Assembly (NCBI RefSeq): GCF_002954765.1
Contig: NZ_MTPW01000001.1
Coordinates: 1,439,501-1,503,500, forward strand
Length of the DNA: 64,000 nucleotides
Direction: 5' to 3'
From: Nonlabens arenilitoris
Lineage (GTDB): Bacteria; Bacteroidota; Bacteroidia; Flavobacteriales; Flavobacteriaceae
Part shown: piece by piece, positions 9,074 to 18,179 of the stretch
Layout: each line of letters opens with the position of its first letter
Numbering within the stretch: position 1 is the stretch's first letter
Translations under genes and position numbers: made by a program
Notes under the pieces: generated by a model
What the model was told of the DNA's origin: nothing
Seen by the model: the letters and a program-made list of their open reading frames with translations, nothing else
Databases searched by the model: none

Positions 9074-10387
9074 ATGAGTTTTAAAGACAAAATATTATCT
9101 TCTTTCATCGCTTTAGAAAATGAAGTCGATACGGAAACATATGCCCATCAATTGCGTAATGAGGCACTAGCATCCTTTGAAGAGCTAGGTATTCCACAAC
9201 GTAAGGAAGAAGCCTATAAATACACATCGCTGAAATCTCTGTTTGATAAAGACTATAGCCTGTTTCCTAAAAAAGAAACTGCTATTGAATATGGTGATAT
9301 CAAGCCATATTTGATCCATCAAATAGATGCATATCGTGTTATTTTTATTGATGGGATATATAGCTCTCATTTATCTGAGACTACACACGATAAATTTGAT
9401 GTATGTTTAATGTCTAGTGCATTAAATAATCCTAAATATAGTCCAGTAATTGAGGCCTTTTATAATAAACTTGCTCCTAAAGATGGATTAACATCTTTAA
9501 ACACAGCATTTGCTAGAGAAGGTGCTTACATAAGCATAGGTAAAAATATTGCGGTAGAAAAACCTATAGAGGTAGTGTACTTTTCTACTGGTAACGAGAG
9601 TACTCTAATGACACAACCACGTAATTTAGTGGTAGTAGGAGAAAATTCTCAAGTACAAATTATAGAGCGTCATCAAAGTTTGAGTGATAATCACGTACTC
9701 ACTAATAGTGTTACTGAGATTTTTGCAGATAAACGTGCTATGGTGGATTACTATAAAATCCAAAACGATCACCTTAATGCATCACTTATAGATCATACAA
9801 GTGTAGAGCAAAAATCAGATAGTGAAGTCAGATTGCACACGTTCTCATTCGGTGGAGCTTTAACTAGAAACAATTTGAATTTTTATCAACGTGGTGAGCA
9901 CTGTAATTCAATTCTTAATGGTGTAACTATTATAGAAGGAAAACAACACGTGGATCATTCTACACTAGTACATCACACAGCACCGAATTGTGAGAGTTAC
10001 CAGCAGTACAAGCAAATCTTTGATGATAAAGCTGTAGGAGTTTTTAATGGTAAAGTTCTCGTAGATAAAGTAGCACAAAAAATTAACGCGTTCCAGCAAA
10101 ACAATAACATATTAGTAAGCGATAAGGCTACCATCAACTCAAAGCCACAACTAGAGATTTTTGCAGATGATGTAAGATGTTCGCACGGTTGTACCATAGG
10201 TCAGCTTGATGAAGATGCGTTGTTCTACATGCAATCTCGTGGAATAGGTAAAAAAGAAGCACGTGCTTTATTGATGTTTGCTTTTGCAAATAGCGTACTA
10301 GAAAGTGTAAAAATTCCAGAAATTAAATCTCGTATTACAAAGCTTATTGCTAAGAAACTAGGTGTAGAGATTGGGTTTGATTTGTAG
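9074..10387 (+). CDS. sufD: Fe-S cluster assembly protein SufD
   Basis: SufD (437 residues) pairs with SufB and SufC in the scaffold complex. The C-terminal half shows the SufB/SufD-type beta-helix with HVDHSTLVHHTAPNCESYQQYK, GVFNGKVLVDKVAQKINAFQ, and the conserved DDVRCSHGCTIGQLDEDALFYMQSRGI. It is separated from sufC by 117 bases holding a palindrome, and is followed by a repeat and a terminator, so the sufA-sufD transcript probably ends here. Confidence 0.97.
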   Translation: MSFKDKILSSFIALENEVDTETYAHQLRNEALASFEELGIPQRKEEAYKYTSLKSLFDKDYSLFPKKETAIEYGDIKPYLIHQIDAYRVIFIDGIYSSHLSETTHDKFDVCLMSSALNNPKYSPVIEAFYNKLAPKDGLTSLNTAFAREGAYISIGKNIAVEKPIEVVYFSTGNESTLMTQPRNLVVVGENSQVQIIERHQSLSDNHVLTNSVTEIFADKRAMVDYYKIQNDHLNASLIDHTSVEQKSDSEVRLHTFSFGGALTRNNLNFYQRGEHCNSILNGVTIIEGKQHVDHSTLVHHTAPNCESYQQYKQIFDDKAVGVFNGKVLVDKVAQKINAFQQNNNILVSDKATINSKPQLEIFADDVRCSHGCTIGQLDEDALFYMQSRGIGKKEARALLMFAFANSVLESVKIPEIKSRITKLIAKKLGVEIGFDL

Positions 10388-10408
10388 AGATTGAATAATA
10401 AACGATTC

Positions 10409-10431
10409 GTCACACTGAGCTTGTCGAAGTG
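10409..10431 (+). repeat. dispersed repeat GTCACACTGAGC...TGTCGAAGTG, copy 1
   Basis: A 23-bp element that recurs in the same orientation at 32412-32434 with one mismatch (T/C at position 13). Such elements are common in Bacteroidota and other bacteria, mostly in intergenic DNA. Here it lies just after sufD. Confidence 0.8.
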
Positions 10432-10454
10432 TTGTTCTCATCGATATAAGTATT

Positions 10455-10492
10455 TTAAAAAATGCCTTGTCTTTTGATCAGGCATTTTTTGT
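10455..10492 (+). terminator. intrinsic terminator after sufD
   Basis: AAAATGCCT and AGGCATTTT pair around a 12-nt loop, followed by T6. It separates sufA-B-C-D from sufS. Confidence 0.8.
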
Positions 10493-10500
10493 AATTAAAA

Positions 10501-10547
10501 GTTTTTTAAAGGAATTGAATTACTCTTCTAATAATTCCTTAAAAAAC
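10501..10547. repeat. long imperfect inverted repeat before sufS
   Basis: GTTTTTTAAAGGAATT (10501-10516) is complementary to AATTCCTTAAAAAAC at the end of the interval apart from one extra A, with a loop of about 15 nt. It lies about 20 bases upstream of the sufS -10 element, so it could be an operator or a further hairpin of the terminator region. Confidence 0.7.
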
Positions 10548-10569
10548 ATCGCATTCTCAGTCCGCATCG

Positions 10570-10577
10570 TACCTTTG
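10570..10577 (+). promoter_or_regulatory. -10 element of sufS
   Basis: TACCTTTG matches TAnnTTTG and ends 4 bases before ATG 10582. If used, the transcript would be leaderless or nearly so. Confidence 0.6.
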
Positions 10578-10581
10578 TATT

Positions 10582-11796
10582 ATGTTAGATATTCAAAAAA
10601 TAAGAGCTGATTTCCCTATCCTTAAACGTGAGGTAAATGGCAAACCATTAGTTTATTTTGATAATGCTGCGACTTCTCAAAAACCACAACAGGTTATTGA
10701 TAAAATCGTAGAATATTACACTTTGTATAATGCAAACATACATCGTGGTGTTCATGCATTAAGTCAGGAAGCAACAGACCTATTTGAAGCTTCTAGAGAG
10801 AAAGTAAGAGCTTTTTTTAATATCCCACAGGCTAAACAAGTTATTATTACCTCAGGTAACACGCATAGTATTAATGCTGTTGCAAGTGGTGCTCACGTCT
10901 TTGTGAAAAAAGATGATGAGGTCATTGTAAGCGCAGTAGAACACCATTCTAATATTGTTCCTTGGCAAATGCTTTGTGAACGAGTAGGCGCAACTTTAAA
11001 GGTGATTCCAGTGTTAGATAGCGGTGAGTTAGACATGAAGGCTTATGAAGAACTGCTTAATGATAACACAGCTTTTGTCGTTGTTAATCATGTGTCTAAT
11101 GCACTAGGTGTTACTAATTCAGTAGAAGAGATTATTAAAGGCGCACACAAACATGGTGCGATGATTTTAATAGATGGCGCACAATCCTGTGGTCACATGA
11201 AACTAGACATGCAAGCGCTTGATGCAGATTTCTATACCATGTCCGGACATAAAATGTGTGGTCCTACAGGAATAGGAATTCTATATGGTAAAGAAGAAGC
11301 ATTAAACGCATTACCACCATACCAAGGTGGTGGCGAGATGATTGACCAAGTCACTTTTGAGCATACAACTTATGCAGGATTACCACATAAATTTGAAGCA
11401 GGTACACCCAATATCGCTGGTGGAATCGCTCTAGGCGCTGCTGTCGACTATCTTGATGAATTAGGAATGGATAACATCGCTGCTTATGAGCACGAGTTAT
11501 TAATATATGCAACTGAACAGTTAAAGGCAATCGAAGGCCTTAAAATTTATGGAGATGTTGCAAATAAAGCTGCAGTAATAAGTTTTAATGTCACAACCTT
11601 GCACCCTTATGATATAGGAACCATAGTAGATAAACTAGGTATAGCTGTAAGAACGGGTCATCATTGTGCACAACCAGTTATGGAACGCTATTCAATTCCT
11701 GGTACGGTAAGAGCAAGTTTTGCATTTTATAATACTAAAGAAGAAATAGATATTATGGTACAAGCTTTGCAACGTGCAGTAAGTATGCTGTCTTAA
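10582..11796 (+). CDS. sufS: cysteine desulfurase SufS
   Basis: SufS (404 residues) removes sulfur from cysteine as a persulfide for Fe-S assembly, with SufE as acceptor. The PLP lysine is in MSGHKMCGPTG and the catalytic cysteine is in RTGHHCAQPVMERY, the form of group II desulfurases. The start has a -10 element only 4 bases upstream. The gene opens a second suf transcript (sufS, META lipoprotein, sufE, sufT-like, DUF2480). Confidence 0.97.
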   Translation: MLDIQKIRADFPILKREVNGKPLVYFDNAATSQKPQQVIDKIVEYYTLYNANIHRGVHALSQEATDLFEASREKVRAFFNIPQAKQVIITSGNTHSINAVASGAHVFVKKDDEVIVSAVEHHSNIVPWQMLCERVGATLKVIPVLDSGELDMKAYEELLNDNTAFVVVNHVSNALGVTNSVEEIIKGAHKHGAMILIDGAQSCGHMKLDMQALDADFYTMSGHKMCGPTGIGILYGKEEALNALPPYQGGGEMIDQVTFEHTTYAGLPHKFEAGTPNIAGGIALGAAVDYLDELGMDNIAAYEHELLIYATEQLKAIEGLKIYGDVANKAAVISFNVTTLHPYDIGTIVDKLGIAVRTGHHCAQPVMERYSIPGTVRASFAFYNTKEEIDIMVQALQRAVSMLS

Positions 11797-11851
11797 TGGA
11801 CTTCATTATCTTTGAAGACTACTTAATGAGTATACCTTAAAACATATTAAT

Positions 11852-12244
11852 ATGAGAATATTTACATTACTTTTTATTCTAACTCTTTTTACATTAACCA
11901 GTTGTGATGAACAAGATGTTACAGGTAGTTATGACGTTGTACTCGTAGGAGAGAATAATTATTCAGAACATGATATTACTTTAACCATTACGATGGGAGA
12001 AGAAAACCGCATATCTGGTAAGTCAGTATGTAATAATTACAGTGGTACATTTGAAAACTTAGGAAAAGGAAAAGTAAACATAGGTCCTTTAATGGGAACT
12101 AAAATGATGTGTAGAGATGTGCATGAGATTGAGAGAGATTATATGAGTCATCTTACTAAAGTTGTTGAAGTAAACCCTACTAAAGAAGGACTAGAACTTT
12201 TAAACGCATCAGGTGATATTATAATTACAGCAGTAAAACAATAA
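11852..12244 (+). CDS. META-domain lipoprotein
   Basis: A 130-residue lipoprotein with lipobox LTSC (Cys18) and a META-domain core: ENRISGKSVCNNYSGTFEN followed by GPLMGTKMMCRDVHEIE. META proteins such as HslJ are envelope proteins linked to stress; the biochemical role is unclear. Two mature cysteines could form a disulfide. Its stop overlaps the sufE start (TAATG at 12242), so translation is coupled to sufE. Confidence 0.85.
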   Translation: MRIFTLLFILTLFTLTSCDEQDVTGSYDVVLVGENNYSEHDITLTITMGEENRISGKSVCNNYSGTFENLGKGKVNIGPLMGTKMMCRDVHEIERDYMSHLTKVVEVNPTKEGLELLNASGDIIITAVKQ

Positions 12245-12669
12245 TGGCTAGCATTCAAGACATACAAAATGAAATCGTAGAAGAGTTTGCCATGTTTGAC
12301 GACTGGATGGACCGCTATGAATATATGATAGATTTAGGGAAAAGTGTTCCTGTCATAGATGAGCAATACAAAACTGATGATAATATCATAAAAGGTTGCC
12401 AGTCTAAAGTATGGGTACATGCGGATCTTGAAGATGATAAAGTAAAATTTAGTGCTGACAGTGATGCGATAATTACTAAAGGAATTATTGCCATACTTAT
12501 AAGAGCGTGGTCTGGTCAGAAACCAGCAGATATTATTGCAGCAGACACGGCTTTTATAGATCAAATAGGTTTGAAAGAACATCTTTCACCTACTAGAGCA
12601 AATGGATTAGTTTCCATGATAAAACAACTTAAAATGTATGCAGTTGCATATCAATCTCAATTGAACTAA
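12244..12669 (+). CDS. sufE: sulfur acceptor protein SufE
   Basis: SufE takes the persulfide from SufS and delivers it to SufB. The 141-residue protein has the active cysteine in IIKGCQSKVW and the family motif DWMDRYEYMIDLGK near the N terminus. The ATG overlaps the stop of the META lipoprotein gene, and the stop is 2 bases from the next start, showing a compact operon. Confidence 0.95.
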   Translation: MASIQDIQNEIVEEFAMFDDWMDRYEYMIDLGKSVPVIDEQYKTDDNIIKGCQSKVWVHADLEDDKVKFSADSDAIITKGIIAILIRAWSGQKPADIIAADTAFIDQIGLKEHLSPTRANGLVSMIKQLKMYAVAYQSQLN

Positions 12670-12671
12670 TT

Positions 12672-12992
12672 ATGGAAGAGATCAACGGACAGGAAATAGG
12701 AGAAAAAGTAGTAAAGGTTTTAAAAACAATATACGATCCAGAAATCCCTGTGGACATCTATGAGCTAGGCCTTATATATGATGTTATGGTAAGCAGCGAT
12801 GCTGATGTTAAAATATTAATGACATTAACCTCTCCTAACTGTCCAGTAGCAGAAACACTACCAGTAGAAGTAGAGGAAAAAGTAAAGACTCTTAAAGAAG
12901 TCAATGATGCCGAGGTTGAAATTACCTTTGATCCGCCATGGAATAAAGACCTTATGAGTGAAGAAGCTAAGCTTGAACTAGGAATGCTCTAG
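12672..12992 (+). CDS. DUF59/MIP18-family SUF system protein (SufT-like)
   Basis: A 106-residue MIP18/DUF59 protein with IYDPEIPVDIYELGLIYDV and the conserved Cys in TSPNCPVAETLP. Proteins of this family help to mature Fe-S proteins and are often annotated SufT in suf loci. Its place between sufE and DUF2480 supports that role. The exact client is not known. Confidence 0.9.
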   Translation: MEEINGQEIGEKVVKVLKTIYDPEIPVDIYELGLIYDVMVSSDADVKILMTLTSPNCPVAETLPVEVEEKVKTLKEVNDAEVEITFDPPWNKDLMSEEAKLELGML

Positions 12993-12995
12993 AAC

Positions 12996-13505
12996 ATGGA
13001 AGGCGAGATCATTAACAGAGTCGCAAACTCAAAACTTCAGGTCATCGACTTAGAAGATTATTATCCTGTAGGAACACGCAGTGAGATAGATATTTCTCAA
13101 TGGTTAATGGAAGGTATTGTGTTAGTAGAATCACGCTTTCGCGAAAGCTTAAAAAGCACAGACTTTACTGCTTTTAAGGATCATTATGTCGCAGTTAATT
13201 GCTCTACAGATGCCATCATACCTCAATGGGCATGGATGCTTATACAAATCGAATTAACCAGAATTGCAAAAATTGTAATACTGGGATCATTAGAAGATCT
13301 AGAAGCAGCTTTATATATGCCTATTATTGATCAAATAGATTTAGGTCCTTTCAGAGATATGCCGGTTATTGTTAAAGGTTGTTCAAATAAACCAGTACCG
13401 GTCGCTGCCTATATGAAAATTACAGAACGCTTGCAGGATGTCGCAAAATCAGTGATGTATGGCGAGGCCTGTAGTGCAGTGCCCGTTTATAAGAAAAAAA
13501 AGTAG
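12996..13505 (+). CDS. DUF2480 family protein
   Basis: A 169-residue cytoplasmic protein that matches DUF2480, which in Bacteroidota is a frequent suf neighbour. It ends in a Lys tail. Gene spacing of 3 bases from the DUF59 gene indicates co-transcription. The molecular role is unknown, though context implies Fe-S biogenesis. A palindrome copy (13135-13148) is read here as RFRES. Confidence 0.85.
   Translation: MEGEIINRVANSKLQVIDLEDYYPVGTRSEIDISQWLMEGIVLVESRFRESLKSTDFTAFKDHYVAVNCSTDAIIPQWAWMLIQIELTRIAKIVILGSLEDLEAALYMPIIDQIDLGPFRDMPVIVKGCSNKPVPVAAYMKITERLQDVAKSVMYGEACSAVPVYKKKK
13135..13148. repeat. dispersed palindrome GCTTTCGCGAAAGC, in CDS
   Basis: Exact copy inside the DUF2480 gene, in the frame that gives RFRES. 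Confidence 0.95.
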
Positions 13506-13536
13506 TTTATCGATAGGATTGTTTTTTAATAGGCTA

Positions 13537-13569
13537 TTGAACCGTTTTTTTATTTAAATGGTAATTTCG
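13537..13569 (+). promoter_or_regulatory. promoter of the DUF3078 gene
   Basis: TTG (13537-13539), 22 bases, then TAATTTCG (13562-13569), close to TTG-N17-23-TAnnTTTG. It lies 26 bases before ATG 13595. Confidence 0.5.
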
Positions 13570-13594
13570 CACCATAACATTTCAATTTAGTATT

Positions 13595-14521
13595 ATGAAA
13601 AAAATTATTTTACTTTTTGCATTTGCACTTTGTACAATTAGTACCTATGCGCAAACTGAAGAAGAACTTAAGGCGTTAAAAGCGTCAAAAATGGATTCTA
13701 TTGCAGCCATACAAGGTAGAGCAAATGCGATCCAAGCACAGATAGATGCGCTTCCAGGTTGGAAAACAGGAGCTTTTGGTACCATTGGTGCTAATTTATC
13801 TAGTTTTGATAAATGGTATTCTCAAGGATCACCTAATGTGAATTCTGGTAATATAGGTGTTACTTTAAATGGATTTGCAAATTTGAAGAGAGAAAAATAT
13901 TTCTGGAGAAATAACTTAAACGTTAACCTGCAATGGGTAAAGTTTGATGACAGAGATGACGCTACTGATGATGATAGTTTCCAAGAAGCAACTGACGTTT
14001 TTAATATTCAATCGTTATATGGGTACAAGTTAAGTGAAAAATTTGCCGTTTCTACATTAGGAGAATATAGAACTACTATACTTAATAATTTTAATGATCC
14101 AGGATATCTTGATTTAGGTGTTGGTGCTACATGGACACCTATTGATAACTTAGTAGTTGTAATTCACCCTTTGAACTATAATTTTGTTTTCAGTAGTGGT
14201 GATGATATTTTTGAATCTTCACTAGGAGCAAAAATTGTTGCAGATTATACTAGACAAATAGGGGCAATTAACTTTAAGAGTAACCTTTCTACGTTCCAAA
14301 GCTATAAGAGTTCTAACTTATCAAACTTTACATGGATCAACTCTTTCGGTTACACACTGTGGAAAAACATTGGTGTAGGTTTTGAATTTGGATTAAGAGG
14401 TAATCATCAAGAAGCGGTAAACTTTGCTACATCTCAAGATCCTACTGGTACATTTGATTTTGATAATGTAGATAATGATTTACAATCATACTGGCTACTA
14501 GGTTTAAACTATAAGTTTTAA
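13595..14521 (+). CDS. DUF3078 outer-membrane-type protein
   Basis: The 308-residue protein has a signal peptide (MKKIILLFAFALCTISTYAQ), a short charged helix, then beta-strands ending in LLGLNYKF, with C-terminal Phe. It matches the Bacteroidota DUF3078 pattern (GAFGTIGANLSSFDKWYSQGS). It is probably an outer-membrane barrel of unknown cargo. It is monocistronic, with its own promoter and a strong terminator. Confidence 0.85.
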   Translation: MKKIILLFAFALCTISTYAQTEEELKALKASKMDSIAAIQGRANAIQAQIDALPGWKTGAFGTIGANLSSFDKWYSQGSPNVNSGNIGVTLNGFANLKREKYFWRNNLNVNLQWVKFDDRDDATDDDSFQEATDVFNIQSLYGYKLSEKFAVSTLGEYRTTILNNFNDPGYLDLGVGATWTPIDNLVVVIHPLNYNFVFSSGDDIFESSLGAKIVADYTRQIGAINFKSNLSTFQSYKSSNLSNFTWINSFGYTLWKNIGVGFEFGLRGNHQEAVNFATSQDPTGTFDFDNVDNDLQSYWLLGLNYKF

Positions 14522-14536
14522 TCAGTATTTAATGAT

Positions 14537-14577
14537 AAAAAAAAGCCCTTAATCAAATTGATTAAGGGCTTTTTTTA
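14537..14577. terminator. bidirectional intrinsic terminator
   Basis: AAAGCCCTTAATC pairs with GATTAAGGGCTTT, flanked by A and T runs. It lies between the convergent DUF3078 gene and hflX. Confidence 0.9.
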
Positions 14578-14587
14578 TGAAGAATAT

Positions 14588-15814
14588 TTACTCTTCTTCT
14601 GTTTCTACCAGATCTTCCCAATCTGGAAATAAAAAGGCGTTATAAGGGAAACGTTTTACATGTATGTCTCTTACTTGATCATAGACTTTTTTCTTAAAAG
14701 TATCTATGTTTTCCTTTTCAATTGCAGATATGAAAACTACATTTTCACCCATTCTAGCCATCCAGGTACGTTTCCATTCTTCTAAAGAATAGTGTGCGCT
14801 CGTTCTTTCTTCTAGAATATCTTCTGGATCATAATCCTCGGCTACATATTGATCAATTTTATTAAAGACCATAATAGTAGGTTTATCTACTGCGTCTATC
14901 TCACTCAATATCTTATTTACTGATGCGATATGATCTTCAAAACTACCATGTGCAATATCTACAACATGTAATAGTAAGTCTGATTCACGAACTTCATCAA
15001 GTGTTGATTTAAAAGATTCTACTAATTGGGTAGGCAATTTGCGTATAAAACCTACAGTATCTGTTAGTAAAAAAGGCAGGTTTTTCACTACAACTTTACG
15101 TACCGTTGTATCTAGAGTAGCAAATAACTTATTCTCTGCAAAGACCTCACTTTTTGAAATGACATTCATTAGTGTGCTTTTACCTACGTTAGTATAGCCT
15201 ACTAGTGCAACACGCACCATCTTTCCACGGTTACCGCGCTGGGTTGCCATTTGTTTATCGATGGTAAGTAATTTTTTTTTAAGTAAGGTGATGCGATCAC
15301 GTACTATACGGCGGTCTGTCTCGATCTCTGTCTCACCTGGACCACGCATACCTATACCACCTTTTTGTCTCTCAAGGTGAGTCCATAATCCGACTAATCG
15401 TGGTAATAAATATTCATATTGAGCGAGCTCTACCTGAGTACGGGCATAACTAGTCTCTGCGCGTTGAGCAAATATGTCTAGAATGAGATAAGTTCTATCG
15501 ATGATTTTTACTTCAAGAATTTTCTCAATATTTTTTTGCTGTGCAGGACTTAATTCATCGTCAAAGATTACAGTGTCTATATTATGAGCGTCTACATAAG
15601 CTTTAATGTCCTCCATTTTACCAGAACCTAAAAAGGTTTTGGGATTAGGTTTCTGCATTTTTTGAGAAAAACGCTTGTGTATCGTGGCTCCTGCGGTATA
15701 AGCGAGGAACTCTAGCTCATCCAGGTACTCTGTAAGTTTCTCTTCAGATTGTTGTTGGGTAACCACTCCTACTAGAATGGCTTTTTCATATTCGTGTGTT
15801 TCTCTTTCTAACAT
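14588..15814 (-). CDS. hflX: ribosome-associated GTPase HflX
   Basis: HflX binds the large ribosomal subunit and splits stalled ribosomes. The 408-residue protein has the N-terminal glycine-rich region GGIGMRGPGETEIETDRR, a G1 loop GYTNVGKST, G3 DTVGFIRKLP and G4 FNKID. It is monocistronic with a -10 element TATCTTTG 22 bases upstream. Confidence 0.95.
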   Translation of the reverse strand: MLERETHEYEKAILVGVVTQQQSEEKLTEYLDELEFLAYTAGATIHKRFSQKMQKPNPKTFLGSGKMEDIKAYVDAHNIDTVIFDDELSPAQQKNIEKILEVKIIDRTYLILDIFAQRAETSYARTQVELAQYEYLLPRLVGLWTHLERQKGGIGMRGPGETEIETDRRIVRDRITLLKKKLLTIDKQMATQRGNRGKMVRVALVGYTNVGKSTLMNVISKSEVFAENKLFATLDTTVRKVVVKNLPFLLTDTVGFIRKLPTQLVESFKSTLDEVRESDLLLHVVDIAHGSFEDHIASVNKILSEIDAVDKPTIMVFNKIDQYVAEDYDPEDILEERTSAHYSLEEWKRTWMARMGENVVFISAIEKENIDTFKKKVYDQVRDIHVKRFPYNAFLFPDWEDLVETEEE

Positions 15815-15836
15815 TTATGGTTTTAAAACTATTCAA

Positions 15837-15844
15837 CAAAGATA
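15837..15844 (-). promoter_or_regulatory. -10 element of hflX
   Basis: TATCTTTG on the minus strand matches TAnnTTTG, 22 bases before the hflX start. Confidence 0.55.
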
Positions 15845-15928
15845 ACAGTTTGCCAGTGAGGTGCTCTATAATTAATAAAAGCTTAAAGTAATTGTTATTA
15901 CTGTAAGGATAATTGTGTATTGATGTAT

Positions 15929-15936
15929 TAGATTTG
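15929..15936 (+). promoter_or_regulatory. -10 element of the 15960 nuclease-family gene
   Basis: TAGATTTG matches TAnnTTTG and lies 23 bases before the TTG start. It supports that start because no ATG follows in a better position. Confidence 0.5.
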
Positions 15937-15959
15937 AAATCCCTACAAAAATATAAGTA

Positions 15960-16949
15960 TTGGCAATTTCACAACAGGCATTTGAACAGTATACTGTCGC
16001 ATTCTACAATTTAGAAAATTTATTTGACGTTCACAATGATAAGCATATACTAGATGAAGATTTTACAGCCCAAGGCCGCAAGCAATGGACGCCACAACGA
16101 TATCAAAAAAAATTACAAAAATTAAGCGACGCGATATCTAAAGTAGGTGTTTTACAAACTGGTAAACTACCAGCCATTATAGGCGTGGCTGAGGTAGAAA
16201 ATAAAAAAGTACTTGAAGATCTGATACAACAGCCTAAGCTGGTTAAGGGAGATTATGGGATCATACATTATGATAGTCCAGATGAACGTGGTATTGATGT
16301 CGCCTTACTATATAGTAAAAAGATTTTTACAGTTCAATCATCTAATCCCATTGCAGTGGATGTTACCATGCCTAATGATGAGCCTGATCGTACCCGTGAT
16401 ATATTATATGTAAAAGGTTTCTTATCTGGTATGCCTGTACACTTATATGTTAATCACTGGCCATCTAGAAGGGATGGCGCAGAATCTACAAATGAGAAAC
16501 GTGTCACTGTTGCAAAACAGTTAATGCATCATATAAATAGTGTTGATCCACAAAAGGATCGTACAAATCAAGAGAAGCATTTACTAGAAAGTACTAATAT
16601 TATCATCATGGGTGATTTTAATGATGATCCAGAAAACGATAGTATACGCAATGAAATCTTACCGCATGGATTTCAAAATGTCACTGCGCCGCTCAAAAAG
16701 TTCCATAGAGGTAGCTTGAATCATAATTTTAAATGGAATCTTTTTGATCAGATAATGGTTAGTGATAGTTTAATTAATGATGTGCCAGACGCTTTATATT
16801 TTCATCAAGCAGATATTTTTGATGATATCATGTTGAGACAATGGAAAGGTAAATATAGAGGTCAACCAGCGAGAACTTTTGTTGGTAAAACATACAAAGG
16901 TGGTTATTCTGATCATTTCCCTGTGTATATGATACTACGTAGAAACTAA
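15960..16949 (+). CDS. endonuclease/exonuclease/phosphatase family protein
   Basis: A 329-residue protein with the EEP fold: FYNLENLFD at the N terminus, IIGVAEVENKKVLEDL (metal-binding Glu), HYDSPDERGIDVALLY, NHWPSRRDG, MGDFNDDPEND and the terminal YSDHFPVY. The start is TTG at 15960, since an in-frame stop lies 4-6 bases upstream and no ATG precedes the conserved core. There is no signal peptide, unlike its paralogue at 25161, so it may act inside the cell. The substrate could be DNA, RNA or a phosphoester. Confidence 0.88.
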   Translation: MAISQQAFEQYTVAFYNLENLFDVHNDKHILDEDFTAQGRKQWTPQRYQKKLQKLSDAISKVGVLQTGKLPAIIGVAEVENKKVLEDLIQQPKLVKGDYGIIHYDSPDERGIDVALLYSKKIFTVQSSNPIAVDVTMPNDEPDRTRDILYVKGFLSGMPVHLYVNHWPSRRDGAESTNEKRVTVAKQLMHHINSVDPQKDRTNQEKHLLESTNIIIMGDFNDDPENDSIRNEILPHGFQNVTAPLKKFHRGSLNHNFKWNLFDQIMVSDSLINDVPDALYFHQADIFDDIMLRQWKGKYRGQPARTFVGKTYKGGYSDHFPVYMILRRN

Positions 16950-17121
16950 TTGAATCATTTCGTCTGTGAAAGGTTGCTTTTAATCTATAAAGAAATTGTT
17001 AAACAATATAGGCCGTGTATTTTTTCTATATTCGGTTTTCTAAGTAAACACTTGACAATATAATATAATGTTAAACTTGATCCCTTAGTAGTTGATTATC
17101 AACAGGTAGGTTAAGTATAAC

Positions 17122-17135
17122 GCTTTCGCGAAAGC
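17122..17135. repeat. dispersed palindrome GCTTTCGCGAAAGC
   Basis: Exact copy in the 290-base gap before porP/sprF. The rest of the gap holds only a weak -10-like TATATTTA at 17188-17195. Confidence 0.95.
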
Positions 17136-17239
17136 GAGATATTATAAAATCAAGGAACTATGTAAGTCGCAATTGATAGCATAGTAGTATATTTAGAACC
17201 ATAAAACTAACTTGTGCAACCCAAAAAACTAACTCTATA

Positions 17240-18157
17240 ATGATGAGAAAATTACTTGCAATGGGGATTTTCCTTGTCTTGTCCGGAACCAGCGTGCTAC
17301 ACGCTCAACAAGATCCTCAGTACACACAGTACATGTACAACCAAAATGTCATTAATCCAGCATATGCTGGTACAAGAGATGGCTTAACTCTTACAACTCT
17401 TTACCGTCAACAATGGAGCGGTGTTACTGGTGCCCCAGAGACACTTACCTTTTCAGGTAGTACTCCTATAGGCGATCGAGTAGGTGTAGGACTTTCTGTA
17501 ATTTCTGATCAAATAGGACCAGTTAAAGAGAAGAACTTCTATGGAGATTTCTCTTATAAATTACAAGTAGGGAAGAAAACAACCCTAGCTTTAGGTATAA
17601 AAGCTGGTGTTACTTTCCATGATGTAAATCTTAACTTTGTGAACACTACACAGCCAGGTGATCCATTGTTTAGTGAGCAATTAAATGAGCAGTATTTAAA
17701 TCTAGGTGCAGGAGCTTTTCTTTATGGAGATAACTGGTACACCGGTTTTTCTGTTCCTAATATGTTAAACAGCACTCACCTAGATGAAGATGGTTTAACA
17801 TTCGGATCTGAAACACAACATTATTTCTTAACAGGTGGATATGTATTTGATATTAATGAAAACATCAAATTAAAGCCACATGCAATGATTAAAGGAGCAT
17901 TTGATTCTCCTATGAGTTTTGACTTGAATACAAACGTATTATTCAATAATAAGTTTGAGGTAGGTGTGTCTTACAGATATGAAGACTCTTTCAGTGGTCT
18001 AGTAGGTATGCAACTTACGGATAATGTAAAGGTAGGTTATGCATATGACCGCGTGGTATCAGATATACAGGTAGCGGCAAATTCTTCACATGAGATCTTC
18101 TTGACTTATGACTTGAATTTCCCTCGTAAAGTGATGCAATCACCACGTTTCTTCTAA
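17240..18157 (+). CDS. PorP/SprF-family type IX secretion membrane protein
   Basis: The 305-residue protein has a signal peptide ending VLHAQQ, then the family hallmark DPQYTQYMYNQNVINPAYAG. PorP/SprF proteins are outer-membrane barrels that work with T9SS and gliding machinery, often for attaching one class of secreted protein. An OmpA-family gene follows at once, the standard pairing. No large SprB-like adhesin is beside it in this window. Confidence 0.92.
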   Translation: MMRKLLAMGIFLVLSGTSVLHAQQDPQYTQYMYNQNVINPAYAGTRDGLTLTTLYRQQWSGVTGAPETLTFSGSTPIGDRVGVGLSVISDQIGPVKEKNFYGDFSYKLQVGKKTTLALGIKAGVTFHDVNLNFVNTTQPGDPLFSEQLNEQYLNLGAGAFLYGDNWYTGFSVPNMLNSTHLDEDGLTFGSETQHYFLTGGYVFDINENIKLKPHAMIKGAFDSPMSFDLNTNVLFNNKFEVGVSYRYEDSFSGLVGMQLTDNVKVGYAYDRVVSDIQVAANSSHEIFLTYDLNFPRKVMQSPRFF

Positions 18158-18179
18158 TAACCAGCAAAGAAAGAATATC

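Noticed and set aside
17122..17135. palindrome as intrinsic terminator
   Set aside because: No T run follows most copies and several lie inside genes, so termination is not its general role; 60807 may be an exception.
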